The translations under genes were made by a program, and so were the position numbers. A DNA stretch of 64,000 bases from Bacteroidales bacterium (GTDB lineage: Bacteria; Bacteroidota; Bacteroidia; Bacteroidales; UBA10428): NCBI GenBank assembly GCA_016931575.1, contig JAFGEO010000045.1, forward strand, positions 62,001 through 126,000, written 5' to 3'. Shown here piece by piece: positions 26,490 through 35,176 of the stretch (position 1 is the first letter of the stretch; the number at the start of each line of letters is the position of its first letter). The notes beneath the pieces were generated by a model that was given only the letters and a program-made list of their open reading frames with translations, searched no databases and had not been told where the DNA came from.

Positions 26490-28622
26490 TTAGGAACGTT
26501 CAATCCCGGTCTCAATCTTAATACCCTTTTCCTTTTTTGTTTTCAAAGGTATCCTCAGATACTGATCTACCTTTTTGAGGAGCGTATCAATCCGAAGCGG
26601 TTTTGGAAGATAATCATCGCATCCTGACCGTATGCAGTTCTCTTCATCGGTTGACATGGCATAGGCTGTCTGGGCAATGATCGGCAAATCCATTTTTCGG
26701 TCCTTGATCCTCCGCGTGGCTTCAAAACCGTTCATGTCCGGCATCTTGATATCCATAAGCACAAGATTGATCTGCTCGTCATCCTCCACGCGCTCAATGG
26801 CCTCAATCCCGGTTTTTGCCCTAATAATCCTGGCCTGGGTAGGGCTCAGTACAGTTTCCAGCAGGTTGTAATTAACATCTTCATCCTCTGCAATCAGAAT
26901 GGTTTTACCCTTCCAGTTGTATTCCAGATCATAATCGATCTCTTCCCTGTAATCAATCTGGATTCCGGGTTTGTAAGGTATGGTGAAGTAAAAGGAAGAT
27001 CCTTTTTCATACTCTGACTCCACCCAGATTTTTCCTCCAAGTCTCTCCGTAAGTCCTTTACAAATGGATAATCCAAGTCCTGTTCCCCCGTAAAGTTTAT
27101 TGTATGAGGTACTTACCTGACGGAAACGGTCAAAAATCACCTTCTGCTCTTCATCGGACATCCCGATGCCAGTATCTCTGACAAAGAACCTGATATCGCG
27201 TCTGCGATCTACAAAATAACCAAATTCAATTGTGCCCGTTTCAGTAAATTTTAGGGCATTGGACAGCAGATTTGAGAGTATCTGTTCCAGACGAACCTTG
27301 TCCGTAAAAAGGGACGAATCCTCATTAGAGAGGCCAGGTGTGTACTGAAGCCTGATTTTCTTATTAAGGACCTCGATCTGATTTGAGTAGCTAAGGTACA
27401 GCTCATTCAGAACTTTATTCAGGTTGAAATTCTTGTCATAAACCGAGATCTGCCCTGCTTCAATCTTGGAAATGTCGATGATATCTGTAATGATGTGCAG
27501 CAACTGCCTGCAATTTGAATTAATCAGGTCGATATACTGCTTTCTCTTCATTTCTGTCAGGACGCGGTTGCGAATCAGGGTTGCGAAACCCAGGATAGCA
27601 TTCATGGGGGTCCTGATCTCATGACTCATATTAGCGAGGAAGGCAGATTTAAGCTTATCACTTTCTTCAGCCTTTTCCTTGGCCGATTTCAGCTCATCGT
27701 TGATCAGTTTAAGCTTAACATTCTGGATGGCCAGCTTTTCACCGTAGTTTCTGACTTCTTCCTCATTTTGTTTCCTTGTAGAAATCTCGAGCGAAATCCC
27801 TGTAATGCCAATCACCTCTCCGCTGGTATCAAAAATCGGGGCCCTGAAGCTTTCAAACCATTTATCGTGTTGTTGTTCCTCTAAAAAAAACTGTTTTCGG
27901 GTCAGAATAATCTGCAAGTCCTCATCCCGGTAGCGTTGAGCAATTTCTCCCGGATATATGTCGTAATCCGTCTTGCCGATGATCTCCTCAACAGATTTAC
28001 CAACCGACTGTGAAAAAGACTCATTTACAGAAAGATATTTCCCATCGCAATCCTTAAGCCATGCCAGGTGAGGGAGGTTGTTCAGGATGGCATTCTTCTG
28101 CGCCTCACTATTGATCAGAGCTTCTTCGGTGAGTTTCCTGTTTGTTATGTCGGTTACAATGCCTTCGATTGCCACCGCCTGTCCCTTTTTGTTCCTGATA
28201 ACAAGGTTCTTCTGCTGCATCCAGCGTACCTCACCATTCTTCTTGATGATTTTTATCTCATAATACTCGGGGGCTTCCCCTTTCAGAAGACCACGCCAAT
28301 GCGCAAGGAAGTCCCTGAAATAACTGGGATGGATTAATCGTCTGATGAGCAGGGGTGATTTGTAAAAATCTTCCGGCTCATACCCGAAAAGTTCCCTGGA
28401 TTGGGGGGATATGTATTCGTACCTGAACTCGGGAAGGGCTAGTCTGTAAACAACGTCATTAACATTTTCAGTAATCCGGTAAAACCTGTCCTTGTAGTAA
28501 CTTTCTTCCGGAAGAAAAGATTTTCGTAAAAGATTTACCTCTTCCTTAAGCTTTAGGACTTGCTCTTTATATTGCTGATTAAGAGCAAGAAGCTGCTCGT
28601 ATGACGGCGTTTTTGAGGTCAA
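26490..28622 (-). CDS. PAS-PAS hybrid sensor kinase with receiver domain
   Basis: This 710-residue cytosolic protein has no membrane segments. An N-terminal coiled coil (about 5-40) is followed by PAS 1 (about 45-165, with PAC-like GIVTDITNRK), PAS 2 (about 170-290), a second coiled coil and the H-box ANMSHEIRTPMNAILGF. A HATPase domain follows (DTGIGMSDEEQ, GTGLGLSICKGL). The C-terminal receiver has its acceptor Asp in LVLMDIKMPDMNG and Lys in YLPKPLR. No output partner is adjacent, so it probably feeds a phosphorelay elsewhere. The PAS ligand is not predictable. Confidence 0.92.
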   Translation of the reverse strand: MTSKTPSYEQLLALNQQYKEQVLKLKEEVNLLRKSFLPEESYYKDRFYRITENVNDVVYRLALPEFRYEYISPQSRELFGYEPEDFYKSPLLIRRLIHPSYFRDFLAHWRGLLKGEAPEYYEIKIIKKNGEVRWMQQKNLVIRNKKGQAVAIEGIVTDITNRKLTEEALINSEAQKNAILNNLPHLAWLKDCDGKYLSVNESFSQSVGKSVEEIIGKTDYDIYPGEIAQRYRDEDLQIILTRKQFFLEEQQHDKWFESFRAPIFDTSGEVIGITGISLEISTRKQNEEEVRNYGEKLAIQNVKLKLINDELKSAKEKAEESDKLKSAFLANMSHEIRTPMNAILGFATLIRNRVLTEMKRKQYIDLINSNCRQLLHIITDIIDISKIEAGQISVYDKNFNLNKVLNELYLSYSNQIEVLNKKIRLQYTPGLSNEDSSLFTDKVRLEQILSNLLSNALKFTETGTIEFGYFVDRRRDIRFFVRDTGIGMSDEEQKVIFDRFRQVSTSYNKLYGGTGLGLSICKGLTERLGGKIWVESEYEKGSSFYFTIPYKPGIQIDYREEIDYDLEYNWKGKTILIAEDEDVNYNLLETVLSPTQARIIRAKTGIEAIERVEDDEQINLVLMDIKMPDMNGFEATRRIKDRKMDLPIIAQTAYAMSTDEENCIRSGCDDYLPKPLRIDTLLKKVDQYLRIPLKTKKEKGIKIETGIERS

Positions 28623-28945
28623 GTTTCAGGGTTCTTTAAGGTGTCTGGCAATTTAGAAAATTTAAGGAACAAATAAAAATACACCTGCCATAAAGTGCAG
28701 ATTAACATGCGGTCAACAGTAATAACGGCCAACGCAAGGAGTATCCCCATGCAGGAGCGCCCATAAAGGGCATGCTGATGGGTATTTATTTGTCACTCTC
28801 TTAATCCCTGAAATATGGGTAATTGATCAGCAGGCAAGAGACTTTTGTGTGTCATTTTAGTCCGCTTATCACTCAGAACGGACCATTGACAAAGTTTTAT
28901 GAACCATATGCCCGCAACAGCAGTAAAATCAGCAAAACTAACTAA
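28623..28945. other. 323-bp divergent intergenic region
   Basis: This region separates the minus-strand hybrid kinase from the plus-strand orphan protein. It has several one-mismatch -7 elements (TTTATTTG near 28783, GACTTTTG near 28839) but no full consensus promoter. I see no RNA gene and no convincing small ORF. Confidence 0.4.
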
Positions 28946-30064
28946 ATGAACAACTTGCGGGCATTAACTACCCTACTTTGCAGTTTCTTTCTGCTCAGTT
29001 TCTCTCAGGCCACTGATAAGGAGGCATCAAGCTATTCAAAGGAAAGCTTAATGGAATTTGGAAAACAGCTTGAGAACAGCCTTACCAGCCAAAATCCTTA
29101 TTATTTCAACCTCTCTTTTGATACCGAAACTCTCCTCAATACTATTTTTACAGAATATGGTCAATCTCCCGACCAGGCTTTCCATCAGGGATTTATCGAT
29201 GGAATTACCAGCACTCTTGATCTGGGAAACCTCCTGGTTAATGAGCTGAGTGCCGGTGGCAGCATACAACTTCTTTCAGTACGTAACAATTCTGAAAGGC
29301 CTGGCCTGATTTTCAGGTTGATCGGATCAAAAGGTATCAATTACCACGAATATTTTGTTGATTCGGCAGAAGGTAAGCTGATACTCTCTGATGCATACAT
29401 CTACAGCACTGGTCAGCTTCTCAGCGAATCGGTTGGTGAGTTGTATGTTTCTTCCTGGTACAATACGGGGAATAGCTACAGCCCTGAAATTGAAAAGATC
29501 AATCAGTTAAAAGCATCCGGAAAATACCGTAAAGCATTCCATAAATGGGAAAACCTTCCGGAACAGGTACGCCGGGAAAAGTCGAACCTGCTCCTTGGAA
29601 TCGACCTTGGTTCCGCCCTCGATCCGAATAGCTTCTTCACCGTATATAATTTGTTCAGCCTGTATTATCCTGAGGAACCCGGGAAATACCTCATCCCGCT
29701 GAACGGCCTGATTTCCAGTGGACTCTATGAAACAGCCCTTCAAAATATCGACAGTCTTGACCTTTCAGTACAGCATGATCCGATGCTTAATTTCGTAAGA
29801 GCAAATATTTATTATGCTGCAAAAAGAATTGACCGTGCTGAGGACTGTCTGTACAAACTTATCGGGGAGATGCCCCAATTCGAGCTGGCCTATTTCAGCC
29901 TGCTGGACATCTATCTGCAGGAAACCAACTACCTGGAGGCTACAGCGGTCCTGAACCAGATGGTACGCACCTTCCAGTACTACAAGGAGGATTACACCCC
30001 TCTCTTCACTGAATATCCCGATTTCGTGAACTCCCCTGAATACAGGGTATGGTTAGAGCAGTAA
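28946..30064 (+). CDS. Exported protein of unknown function, TPR-like C-terminal part
   Basis: This 372-residue protein has a signal peptide (about 1-22, ending SFSQA). The middle part (about 30-170) is a mixed alpha/beta region of unknown family, with LLSVRNNSERPGLIFRLIG and GINYHEYFVD. From about 180 on it is helical with TPR-like repeats (KYRKAFHKWENLPEQVR, YYAAKRIDRAEDCLYKLI, NYLEATAVLNQMV). It probably sits in the periplasm as a scaffold. I do not recognise a named family. The gene stands alone, convergent with the gamma-carbonic-anhydrase gene (6 bp). Confidence 0.75.
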   Translation: MNNLRALTTLLCSFFLLSFSQATDKEASSYSKESLMEFGKQLENSLTSQNPYYFNLSFDTETLLNTIFTEYGQSPDQAFHQGFIDGITSTLDLGNLLVNELSAGGSIQLLSVRNNSERPGLIFRLIGSKGINYHEYFVDSAEGKLILSDAYIYSTGQLLSESVGELYVSSWYNTGNSYSPEIEKINQLKASGKYRKAFHKWENLPEQVRREKSNLLLGIDLGSALDPNSFFTVYNLFSLYYPEEPGKYLIPLNGLISSGLYETALQNIDSLDLSVQHDPMLNFVRANIYYAAKRIDRAEDCLYKLIGEMPQFELAYFSLLDIYLQETNYLEATAVLNQMVRTFQYYKEDYTPLFTEYPDFVNSPEYRVWLEQ

Positions 30065-30070
30065 TGCTGC

Positions 30071-30592
30071 CTATTCCTGATCCTTATACCAGCTGGCATA
30101 CATTGAATAATTTTCAGCAATACGCTGAATCATTCCGGCTGATTCTTCCGGCCTGATATCCCTGATCCGCTTCGCCGGGTTCCCGGCATACACACTCCCC
30201 GGAGTAACTTTTGTGCCGGATAGCACTACAGCACCTGCTGCAATAATTGAGTTCTCCCCGATTTCGGTATGATCCAGAATAACGGCACCTATGCCAATAA
30301 GGACATTATCCGCAATTTTAGCACCGTGAACTACGGCATTATGGGCGATCGTAACATAATTTCCTACCTCAATGACCGATTTCTGATATAGTGTATGCAG
30401 CACTGCCCCATCCTGTATATTGACATGGTCACCAATTCGAATGCTGTTAACATCTCCTCTAAGTACCGCATTGAACCAGATGCTGCAATGGTCTCCTACC
30501 ACTACGTCACCAATTATTGTTGCATTTTCGGAGAGGTAGCAATTACTTCCGATAGCCGGTGAAAAACCTCTGACTTTCTTAATAAGTGCCAT
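30071..30592 (-). CDS. Gamma-carbonic-anhydrase-like hexapeptide protein
   Basis: This 173-residue protein is a left-handed beta helix built of hexapeptide repeats. It has the YrdA/gamma-CA start (FSPAIGSNCYLSENATIIGDV) and the three His positions (AVLHTL and AHNAVVH). Family members are trimeric zinc proteins; carbonic anhydrase activity is shown for only some. The start LRGDVNSIRIGDHVNIQDG is diagnostic. It is the last gene of the minus-strand group that includes the DUF4249 and TonB receptor genes (36-bp gap), with no evident functional link. Confidence 0.9.
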   Translation of the reverse strand: MALIKKVRGFSPAIGSNCYLSENATIIGDVVVGDHCSIWFNAVLRGDVNSIRIGDHVNIQDGAVLHTLYQKSVIEVGNYVTIAHNAVVHGAKIADNVLIGIGAVILDHTEIGENSIIAAGAVVLSGTKVTPGSVYAGNPAKRIRDIRPEESAGMIQRIAENYSMYASWYKDQE

Positions 30593-30628
30593 ATTTCTAT
30601 AATTATTTCATAAAAAGATCCGCTAAAA

Positions 30629-31540
30629 CTATAATCCGGGGCTTATACCCCCCTCTGACTTGTTAAATGTTGTTTCAATGACATACCGGTCAGAGGCTGA
30701 AAAAAATCCTACCCCGTCGATGCCATCCGTTTGATTATAGATATTGGTTGGAATATTTGCCGGAGGGCCGCTGTAAATAGAACCGTTCCCATACGATTCA
30801 GAGAACAAGCCGGTAAGAAAGTCAAATTCTTCCATCGATATGGAAAAAAATTCAATCCTGACTTTATTACGCTTAAGGGTGATATTCTGTTCAGGAATGC
30901 TGAAAATTTCAACATTTGACCAATAGTAACCATTGAGTGCCCGGTCGCCAAAGTAAGCTGCTTCACCTGCTTGATCAGTATAAAGGGTATCATTCAGGTA
31001 CAGGTAGGCACAGTACATGTTTCCCTCCATTGCCGGTTCCATAAAGGAAGCCTGTATGGAGTAGTAATCAAATACGCGCCCGAAGCGCTGAAATTTGATA
31101 TGCTCAACATTCAAACTATCAATATCCGGGACGGTATCGAGCAAAGCACTTGCCTCATAGAGCTGATCGCCCTGGGTAATTTTCAAGGTATAGCTCTCTC
31201 CCACCTTTCCTGCCATGGGAGGTGTTCTGTAAACTCCCAGATCTGCATTATCCAGTTCCAGAGGGAATTCAAGTCCGCTCCCCTCCTCAACAATACTGGC
31301 CTCAATCCCTGTAAGTGCCGGTGCCTGCTCATGATCAAAATAACTCAGGGTTTGGGTCAAACGGATATGCTGCGGTCCGTAGGTGGTGGTAAGCCTCCCT
31401 TCAACCACAACGCGCTGGTGTTCGGGATCGTTCAGCTCCAGGTCGATCACCTCTTCACAGCCAGCGAAAAGTATGACAGCCAGGAGACCCACTGCCCATT
31501 GCATCACCGATGGTGTATTAGATTTGTCAAGCTTTCTCAT
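30629..31540 (-). CDS. DUF4249 outer-membrane lipoprotein
   Basis: This 303-residue lipoprotein has a signal sequence with lipobox LFAGC (Cys about residue 28), followed by EEVIDLELNDPEHQRVVVEG, the typical DUF4249 start. It is beta-rich throughout. DUF4249 genes usually follow a TonB-dependent receptor gene, as here (3-bp gap), and the protein is thought to be the extracellular partner of the receptor, comparable to SusD for SusC. The ligand is unknown. Confidence 0.88.
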   Translation of the reverse strand: MRKLDKSNTPSVMQWAVGLLAVILFAGCEEVIDLELNDPEHQRVVVEGRLTTTYGPQHIRLTQTLSYFDHEQAPALTGIEASIVEEGSGLEFPLELDNADLGVYRTPPMAGKVGESYTLKITQGDQLYEASALLDTVPDIDSLNVEHIKFQRFGRVFDYYSIQASFMEPAMEGNMYCAYLYLNDTLYTDQAGEAAYFGDRALNGYYWSNVEIFSIPEQNITLKRNKVRIEFFSISMEEFDFLTGLFSESYGNGSIYSGPPANIPTNIYNQTDGIDGVGFFSASDRYVIETTFNKSEGGISPGL

Positions 31541-31543
31541 GCT

Positions 31544-33880
31544 TTAAAATTTAAAACTGTATGTGATGGATGGAACAATCTGATACAGGTAGTACATGGT
31601 GGCATCGGTTTGCAGAGGATCCTCATCATTCTGTGAGAAGGATATCATCAACGGATTCTTTCGCATGTAAGCGTTATAAACTGAAAAATTCAGGTAATGG
31701 TTGAACCTGCGTTCCACCTTGTTGAGCCTCCAGTTAAAAGCAAGGTCCAGCCTGTGATAGGGGAATATCCGTACCGTATTCCTGTCTGAATATACCGGCG
31801 CAATCATCCCTCCGTATTCAAAACGACTGGTGGGCATTGTCCGGGGAGGAGCACTGGTATAGATCCAGTTTCCGGAGAAATTGATCCGGTCGTTCAGATC
31901 GTAGGATAACACAATAGCAAAGTCGTGTGGTTTATCATAGTTTGCCGGGTATGGCTCACCATGGTTGATTTCGGGGATCTGTTTAAAGCTCCGCGAATAG
32001 GTGTAGCTGATCCAGCCTGTCAGCTTCCCGGTTTGTTTCCGGAGAAGAAATTCCACCCCATAGGACCATCCCTTTCCAATCCTAAGCTCTCCCTCGTAGG
32101 CGTCATTTAATAAGAGCTGTGCATGATCCTTGAAATCGATGGAGTTCTTATACCACTTATAGAAGACCTCAACAGAAGCTTCAAAGATGTTGTTGTCGAA
32201 ATTCCTGAAATAGCCTGCGGCAATCTGGTCGGCTTGCTGTGGTTTAATATTTGGCGAGCTGGGGAACCAAAAATCCAGGGGTAAAGAAGCCGTGCTGCTG
32301 CTTGCCAGGTGGATATACTGGTACATCCTGTTGTAACTGGCTTTTACTGAGGAGAGCGGTCCGGTGGTAATACGAATCGCAAAGCGCGGTTCCCAACCCC
32401 GGTTATACGTGTTGAACACGGTATCCTCGCTAAAATGCAGTGTATCCACAGGCATATAGGACTGGGGGTCCGATGTGTCGAATACAACCGACTGCCCGGG
32501 TCCGATATTCTGAAAATAGGAATACCTCAAACCGTACTGAATGGACAACCAGGAAGTCAGCTCCTGCTCGTTGGAGGCGTAGACCCCGAATTCCCTGGAC
32601 AGGATCTCCGGAATCTGGTATTCCACCTTCATGGTATCTATCATGCCTTCAATGGTCCCCGGGCTAAATCCGTGCTGAATAGCCTGCACACCAAACTTCA
32701 CCGTATTCTCGGGATTCAGGTAGTACATAAAATCGAATCGCTGGCTATAATCTTCAATATTGGTAATCCAGTTAACATTGAACAGATCGTCCTCCATCCC
32801 CAGGTCATACCGGTAGTTGCTGTAAACCGTTGTACTGTTGAAGAAAAGCTTGTTGTTAAAAACATGGTTCCACCTGGCTGTAAGGGTGGCATTTCCAAAA
32901 TCCTGGCTGATCAGGTCAGTGATCTCCACCACGTCCCTGCCAAAATAACCGGACAGAAAGACCCGGTCCTTTTCCCCCAGATTCATATTGACTTTTGCAC
33001 TCAGATCGTAAAGGTACAAGACGCTTTCACTGGCCAGGCTGTCTTTAATAAATGGAAGGAATATGTCGGCATAAGACCTTCGGCCGGAAACGATGAAGGA
33101 AGCTTTGCCCGGGATAACAGGCCCTTCAACTGTCATACGGCTGGTAATGGTGCCTACTCCGCCAGCACCATGGAATTCCTGCTTATTCCCTTCATTCATG
33201 TGAATGTCCAGAATAGAGGAAAGCCGGCCTCCGAATTCTGCGGGGATCCCTCCCTTATAGAGTTTTACATCCTTTATGGCATCGGCATTAAAAACAGAAA
33301 GAAAGCCGACAGCATGTGAGGCATTATACACGGTGGCGTTATCGAGCAGGATCAGGTTCTGATCGACACCTCCCCCCCTGACGTGAAAACCGCCTGAAGC
33401 TTCGCTCGACTGCAATACTCCTGGCATGAGCTGGATAGTTTTAATGATGTCCGTCTCTCCGAGAAGCTGCGGCAGTTTCTGAATTTGCTTCATGGGCAGC
33501 GTATTCGTACTCATCTCCACCTTCCGGATATTGACATCCTTTCCTTCGGCGTATACCTCTACCGATTGAATTTCCTGAGTAGACTCTTCCAACCTGAATT
33601 TCACCTGCCGGTCCTGGTTGAGGTTTACATCAGTCATCTGCGACTGATACCCGATGAAGGAACACTCAATCTTGTATTTACCTTCGGGGAGGGTTAGTGA
33701 ATAAAAGCCATAGGTGTTGGTAATGGTCCCACGGGTTTGCCCGTGAATAAAAACATTGGCCCCAATCAGTTCTTCCCCCCTGGCATCAGTAACATAGCCG
33801 CTTAGTGTATGCTTCGATTGTGCCCCAAGCGGACCACAAAACAACAACAGGAACAATAGTACCCAACCCAGTTTATTCAT
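31544..33880 (-). CDS. TonB-dependent receptor with CarboxypepD-regulatory-like domain
   Basis: This 778-residue outer-membrane receptor has a signal peptide (1-20, ending GAQS), a carboxypeptidase-regulatory-like domain (about 24-105: TLSGYVTDARGEELIGANVFI), a plug domain (about 125-235: GETDIIKTIQLMPGV, GGFHVRGGGVDQNLILLD, IPAEFGGRLSSILDI) and a 22-strand barrel ending in YSFKF. It imports an unknown substrate using TonB energy. DUF4249 follows after 3 bp. A -7 element lies at 33926-33933. It lacks SusC-type features, so it is more like a siderophore or peptide receptor. Confidence 0.94.
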   Translation of the reverse strand: MNKLGWVLLFLLLFCGPLGAQSKHTLSGYVTDARGEELIGANVFIHGQTRGTITNTYGFYSLTLPEGKYKIECSFIGYQSQMTDVNLNQDRQVKFRLEESTQEIQSVEVYAEGKDVNIRKVEMSTNTLPMKQIQKLPQLLGETDIIKTIQLMPGVLQSSEASGGFHVRGGGVDQNLILLDNATVYNASHAVGFLSVFNADAIKDVKLYKGGIPAEFGGRLSSILDIHMNEGNKQEFHGAGGVGTITSRMTVEGPVIPGKASFIVSGRRSYADIFLPFIKDSLASESVLYLYDLSAKVNMNLGEKDRVFLSGYFGRDVVEITDLISQDFGNATLTARWNHVFNNKLFFNSTTVYSNYRYDLGMEDDLFNVNWITNIEDYSQRFDFMYYLNPENTVKFGVQAIQHGFSPGTIEGMIDTMKVEYQIPEILSREFGVYASNEQELTSWLSIQYGLRYSYFQNIGPGQSVVFDTSDPQSYMPVDTLHFSEDTVFNTYNRGWEPRFAIRITTGPLSSVKASYNRMYQYIHLASSSTASLPLDFWFPSSPNIKPQQADQIAAGYFRNFDNNIFEASVEVFYKWYKNSIDFKDHAQLLLNDAYEGELRIGKGWSYGVEFLLRKQTGKLTGWISYTYSRSFKQIPEINHGEPYPANYDKPHDFAIVLSYDLNDRINFSGNWIYTSAPPRTMPTSRFEYGGMIAPVYSDRNTVRIFPYHRLDLAFNWRLNKVERRFNHYLNFSVYNAYMRKNPLMISFSQNDEDPLQTDATMYYLYQIVPSITYSFKF

Positions 33881-33925
33881 CGAAAATAATTCGTGTAAAG
33901 CTTATCGCTTATTGATCTCGGAGGG

Positions 33926-33933
33926 CAAAATTA
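33926..33933 (-). promoter_or_regulatory. Possible -7 element of the TonB receptor operon
   Basis: On the minus strand this reads TAATTTTG, fitting TAnnTTTG, 46 bp before the receptor ATG. This suggests that receptor and DUF4249 can be transcribed apart from the upstream sigma-factor operon. The -33 element is not clear. Confidence 0.45.
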
Positions 33934-34013
33934 GGTCATTTGCAGGTAATAAGTTGTTAAATATCAGCAAAACTTGACCAAACTTTTCAGGCCCGTGGGT
34001 ATCGGGTTCCGGA

Positions 34014-34658
34014 TTAAAACTTTCCGAATTTAATCCGCAGCCCGGCAGAATAGTTGGTAAGTGCATCAGAAGCAGCGATCCCGTCCTCCATAAAGACATC
34101 CGTGGTAAAGCGGTAGCTGAAATACCCTGCCAGCCTGAAGGTTCGGGTGAAGCTGAATTCAAGTTCTACTGCCGGTTCGACGATCATAAAAACGAGCGTT
34201 CGCTGAATGTTGTTCTGAATGGTTCCGTCTCCCGAGGTAGCCGTCACGGATGCTGCAGTGATTCCCCCGAGGCCCGCCAATACGGGAAAGGATAAATGAA
34301 CCGGAAATTTCGGTAAAAGGATTAATTCCGCAAATACTCCCCCATACCCTCCTGACAGGAATATGCGCTGATTTAGAGCGGTAATTTCCTCATCGGAATT
34401 TATAAAGCCGGCCCCTCCTACTCCCATGGCGAAGGAATGGTTAAGCATTGCCCCGAAGCGTCCGTCAAAGCTTATGCCCTGCCGATCGTCGACAAGAGTG
34501 TACCCAATGCCTGCAGCGCCATAACCCCCCAGGTTCCTCCCCCCGAAGATGGTTTTAAACTCATCCTGCGGTTGGGCAAGGTTCCCGAATTCCTGTGCAT
34601 TAACCGAAATGGCCAATCCAAAAATCATAAGGGGCAGTATAGTAAATATCTTTTTCAT
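34014..34658 (-). CDS. Outer-membrane beta-barrel protein
   Basis: This 214-residue protein has a signal peptide (MKKIFTILPLMIFGLA to VNAQ). The body is Gly-rich and beta-stranded (GFINSDEEITALNQRIFLSGGYGGVF, FTRTFRLAGYFSYRF) and ends in KFGKF, a barrel terminus. An open frame extends further upstream to 34814, but the ATG at 34658 begins the signal peptide and does not invade the neighbouring gene (10-bp gap), so it is preferred. Function unknown. It belongs to the ECF-sigma operon. Confidence 0.8.
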   Translation of the reverse strand: MKKIFTILPLMIFGLAISVNAQEFGNLAQPQDEFKTIFGGRNLGGYGAAGIGYTLVDDRQGISFDGRFGAMLNHSFAMGVGGAGFINSDEEITALNQRIFLSGGYGGVFAELILLPKFPVHLSFPVLAGLGGITAASVTATSGDGTIQNNIQRTLVFMIVEPAVELEFSFTRTFRLAGYFSYRFTTDVFMEDGIAASDALTNYSAGLRIKFGKF

Positions 34659-34668
34659 AATCAATACT

Positions 34669-35163
34669 TTAAAAACGGTATTTAAATGAAACGACAAAGT
34701 TAAGTGGCTTAATTCTGAAATACTGATCCAGCGAAAACTCAAAGTAGGGTTGTAGTGCCACTGAGAATACAAACGGGAGTGCTGAAGCTGTATAGTCGAA
34801 TCCGACAAGGGCATCTACACCGAACTTAGGATTCCACATCCAGTCGTGATAATACTCGCGATAAAAAACCTGGTAATGATTGGTATAGTCGATACCAATA
34901 TGAATTCCATATCCATAAATAAAACTCAGGTTATCAGCTCCTGAGTAGGTGAGCGGTTTAATATGCTCCCTTAATCCGAGAAGCTTAACACCTCCCTCGT
35001 AATAGCCTATCATTCCCTCAACTGCCCTTTCTTCATCAAAGAACTGACGAAAGCTTATGAAAGTACCTTCACCGGTACGGAACCCGACATCACGCGTATA
35101 ATACTGCCCCATGACTGTGGGAGCAATACAAAGGAACAGACCGATGATCAGAACATGCTTCAT
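34669..35163 (-). CDS. Small outer-membrane protein of unknown family
   Basis: This 164-residue protein has a signal peptide (1-19, ending VMGQ) and strand-rich sequence with many aromatic residues (YTNHYQVFYREYYHDWMW), ending SFKYRF, a typical outer-membrane barrel terminus. The first 50 residues (DVGFRTGEGTFISFRQFFDEERAVEGMIG) resemble small eight-strand barrels of Bacteroidota. Function unknown. It lies 13 bp after the GIN-domain gene and 10 bp before the next barrel gene. Confidence 0.78.
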   Translation of the reverse strand: MKHVLIIGLFLCIAPTVMGQYYTRDVGFRTGEGTFISFRQFFDEERAVEGMIGYYEGGVKLLGLREHIKPLTYSGADNLSFIYGYGIHIGIDYTNHYQVFYREYYHDWMWNPKFGVDALVGFDYTASALPFVFSVALQPYFEFSLDQYFRIKPLNFVVSFKYRF

Positions 35164-35176
35164 GAATAACAGCTTA

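Noticed and set aside
32435-33319. A 294-codon plus-strand open frame inside the TonB receptor gene
   Set aside because: It lies wholly antisense to a well-supported receptor with continuous domains, and its product is low in recognisable structure. It is a shadow frame.
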